Source: Methanocorpusculum sp. (GTDB lineage: Archaea; Halobacteriota; Methanomicrobia; Methanomicrobiales; Methanocorpusculaceae). Taken from it: 5,750 nt of DNA. The stretch covers positions 1 through 5,750 of the forward strand of contig DALTWQ010000077.1 of NCBI GenBank assembly GCA_029987025.1, read 5' to 3'. The notes beneath the pieces are model-generated. The model saw nothing but the letters and a program-made list of their open reading frames with translations, ran no database searches and had not been told where the DNA came from. Every line of letters begins with the position of its first letter. The stretch's first letter is position 1. Below are positions 5,750 through 5,750 of the stretch, piece by piece. The position numbers and the translations under genes were made by a program.

Positions 5750-5750
5750 A

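Noticed and set aside
1..5750. Defence system, CRISPR array, mobile element or new gene system
   Set aside because: No regularly spaced long repeats, transposase, integrase, nuclease, toxin or unfamiliar gene was found. All four complete genes belong to well known glycan-synthesis families.

Overview
The window is a piece of a surface-polysaccharide / glycoprotein-glycan locus. It holds four complete genes: a membrane flippase of the polysaccharide exporter type, a family 2 glycosyltransferase, a bifunctional mannose-1-phosphate guanylyltransferase / mannose-6-phosphate isomerase (manC type), and GDP-mannose 4,6-dehydratase (gmd). There may also be the last 16 codons of a fifth gene at the left edge. 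No rRNA, tRNA, CRISPR array, transposase or phage gene was seen.

The sequence suggests an archaeon, possibly a methanogen of the Methanomicrobiales (Methanocorpusculum-like). The grounds are moderate GC, an archaeal-looking TATA element about 27 bases before the flippase ATG with no Shine-Dalgarno (a leaderless-type start), weak or absent ribosome binding sites elsewhere, and pyrimidine-rich stretches after stop codons. The encoded families also occur in bacteria, so this placement is tentative.

Layout, left to right. Bases 1-51 may be the end of a rightward gene, followed by a good hairpin plus T-tract. Bases 131-329 are a convergent gap with a second inverted repeat and pyrimidine-rich stretches (read on the minus strand) that could end the flippase transcript. 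The flippase (330-1802) is leftward and has its own predicted promoter. A 290-base spacer (1803-2092) contains that promoter and an 11-bp inverted repeat enclosing a possible structured RNA. The glycosyltransferase (2093-3070) and manC (3075-4433) are leftward and only 4 bases apart, so they are very probably co-transcribed with manC first. A 275-base divergent control region (4434-4708) is rich in repeats. gmd (4709-5749) is rightward and ends one base before the window edge.

Working together: ManC makes mannose-6-phosphate from fructose-6-phosphate and GDP-mannose from mannose-1-phosphate. Converting mannose-6-P to mannose-1-P needs a phosphomannomutase that is not in the window. Gmd turns GDP-mannose into GDP-4-keto-6-deoxymannose, the branch point to GDP-fucose, GDP-rhamnose or GDP-perosamine; the finishing enzyme probably lies beyond the right edge. 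The glycosyltransferase would add a sugar to a lipid-linked glycan and the flippase would move it across the membrane. The genes are conventional. The less explained material is in the non-coding regions: phased repeats and two inverted repeats in the manC/gmd divergent region, a 13-bp repeat bracketing the manC-glycosyltransferase pair, and a 12-bp motif shared by the flippase and gmd upstream regions.
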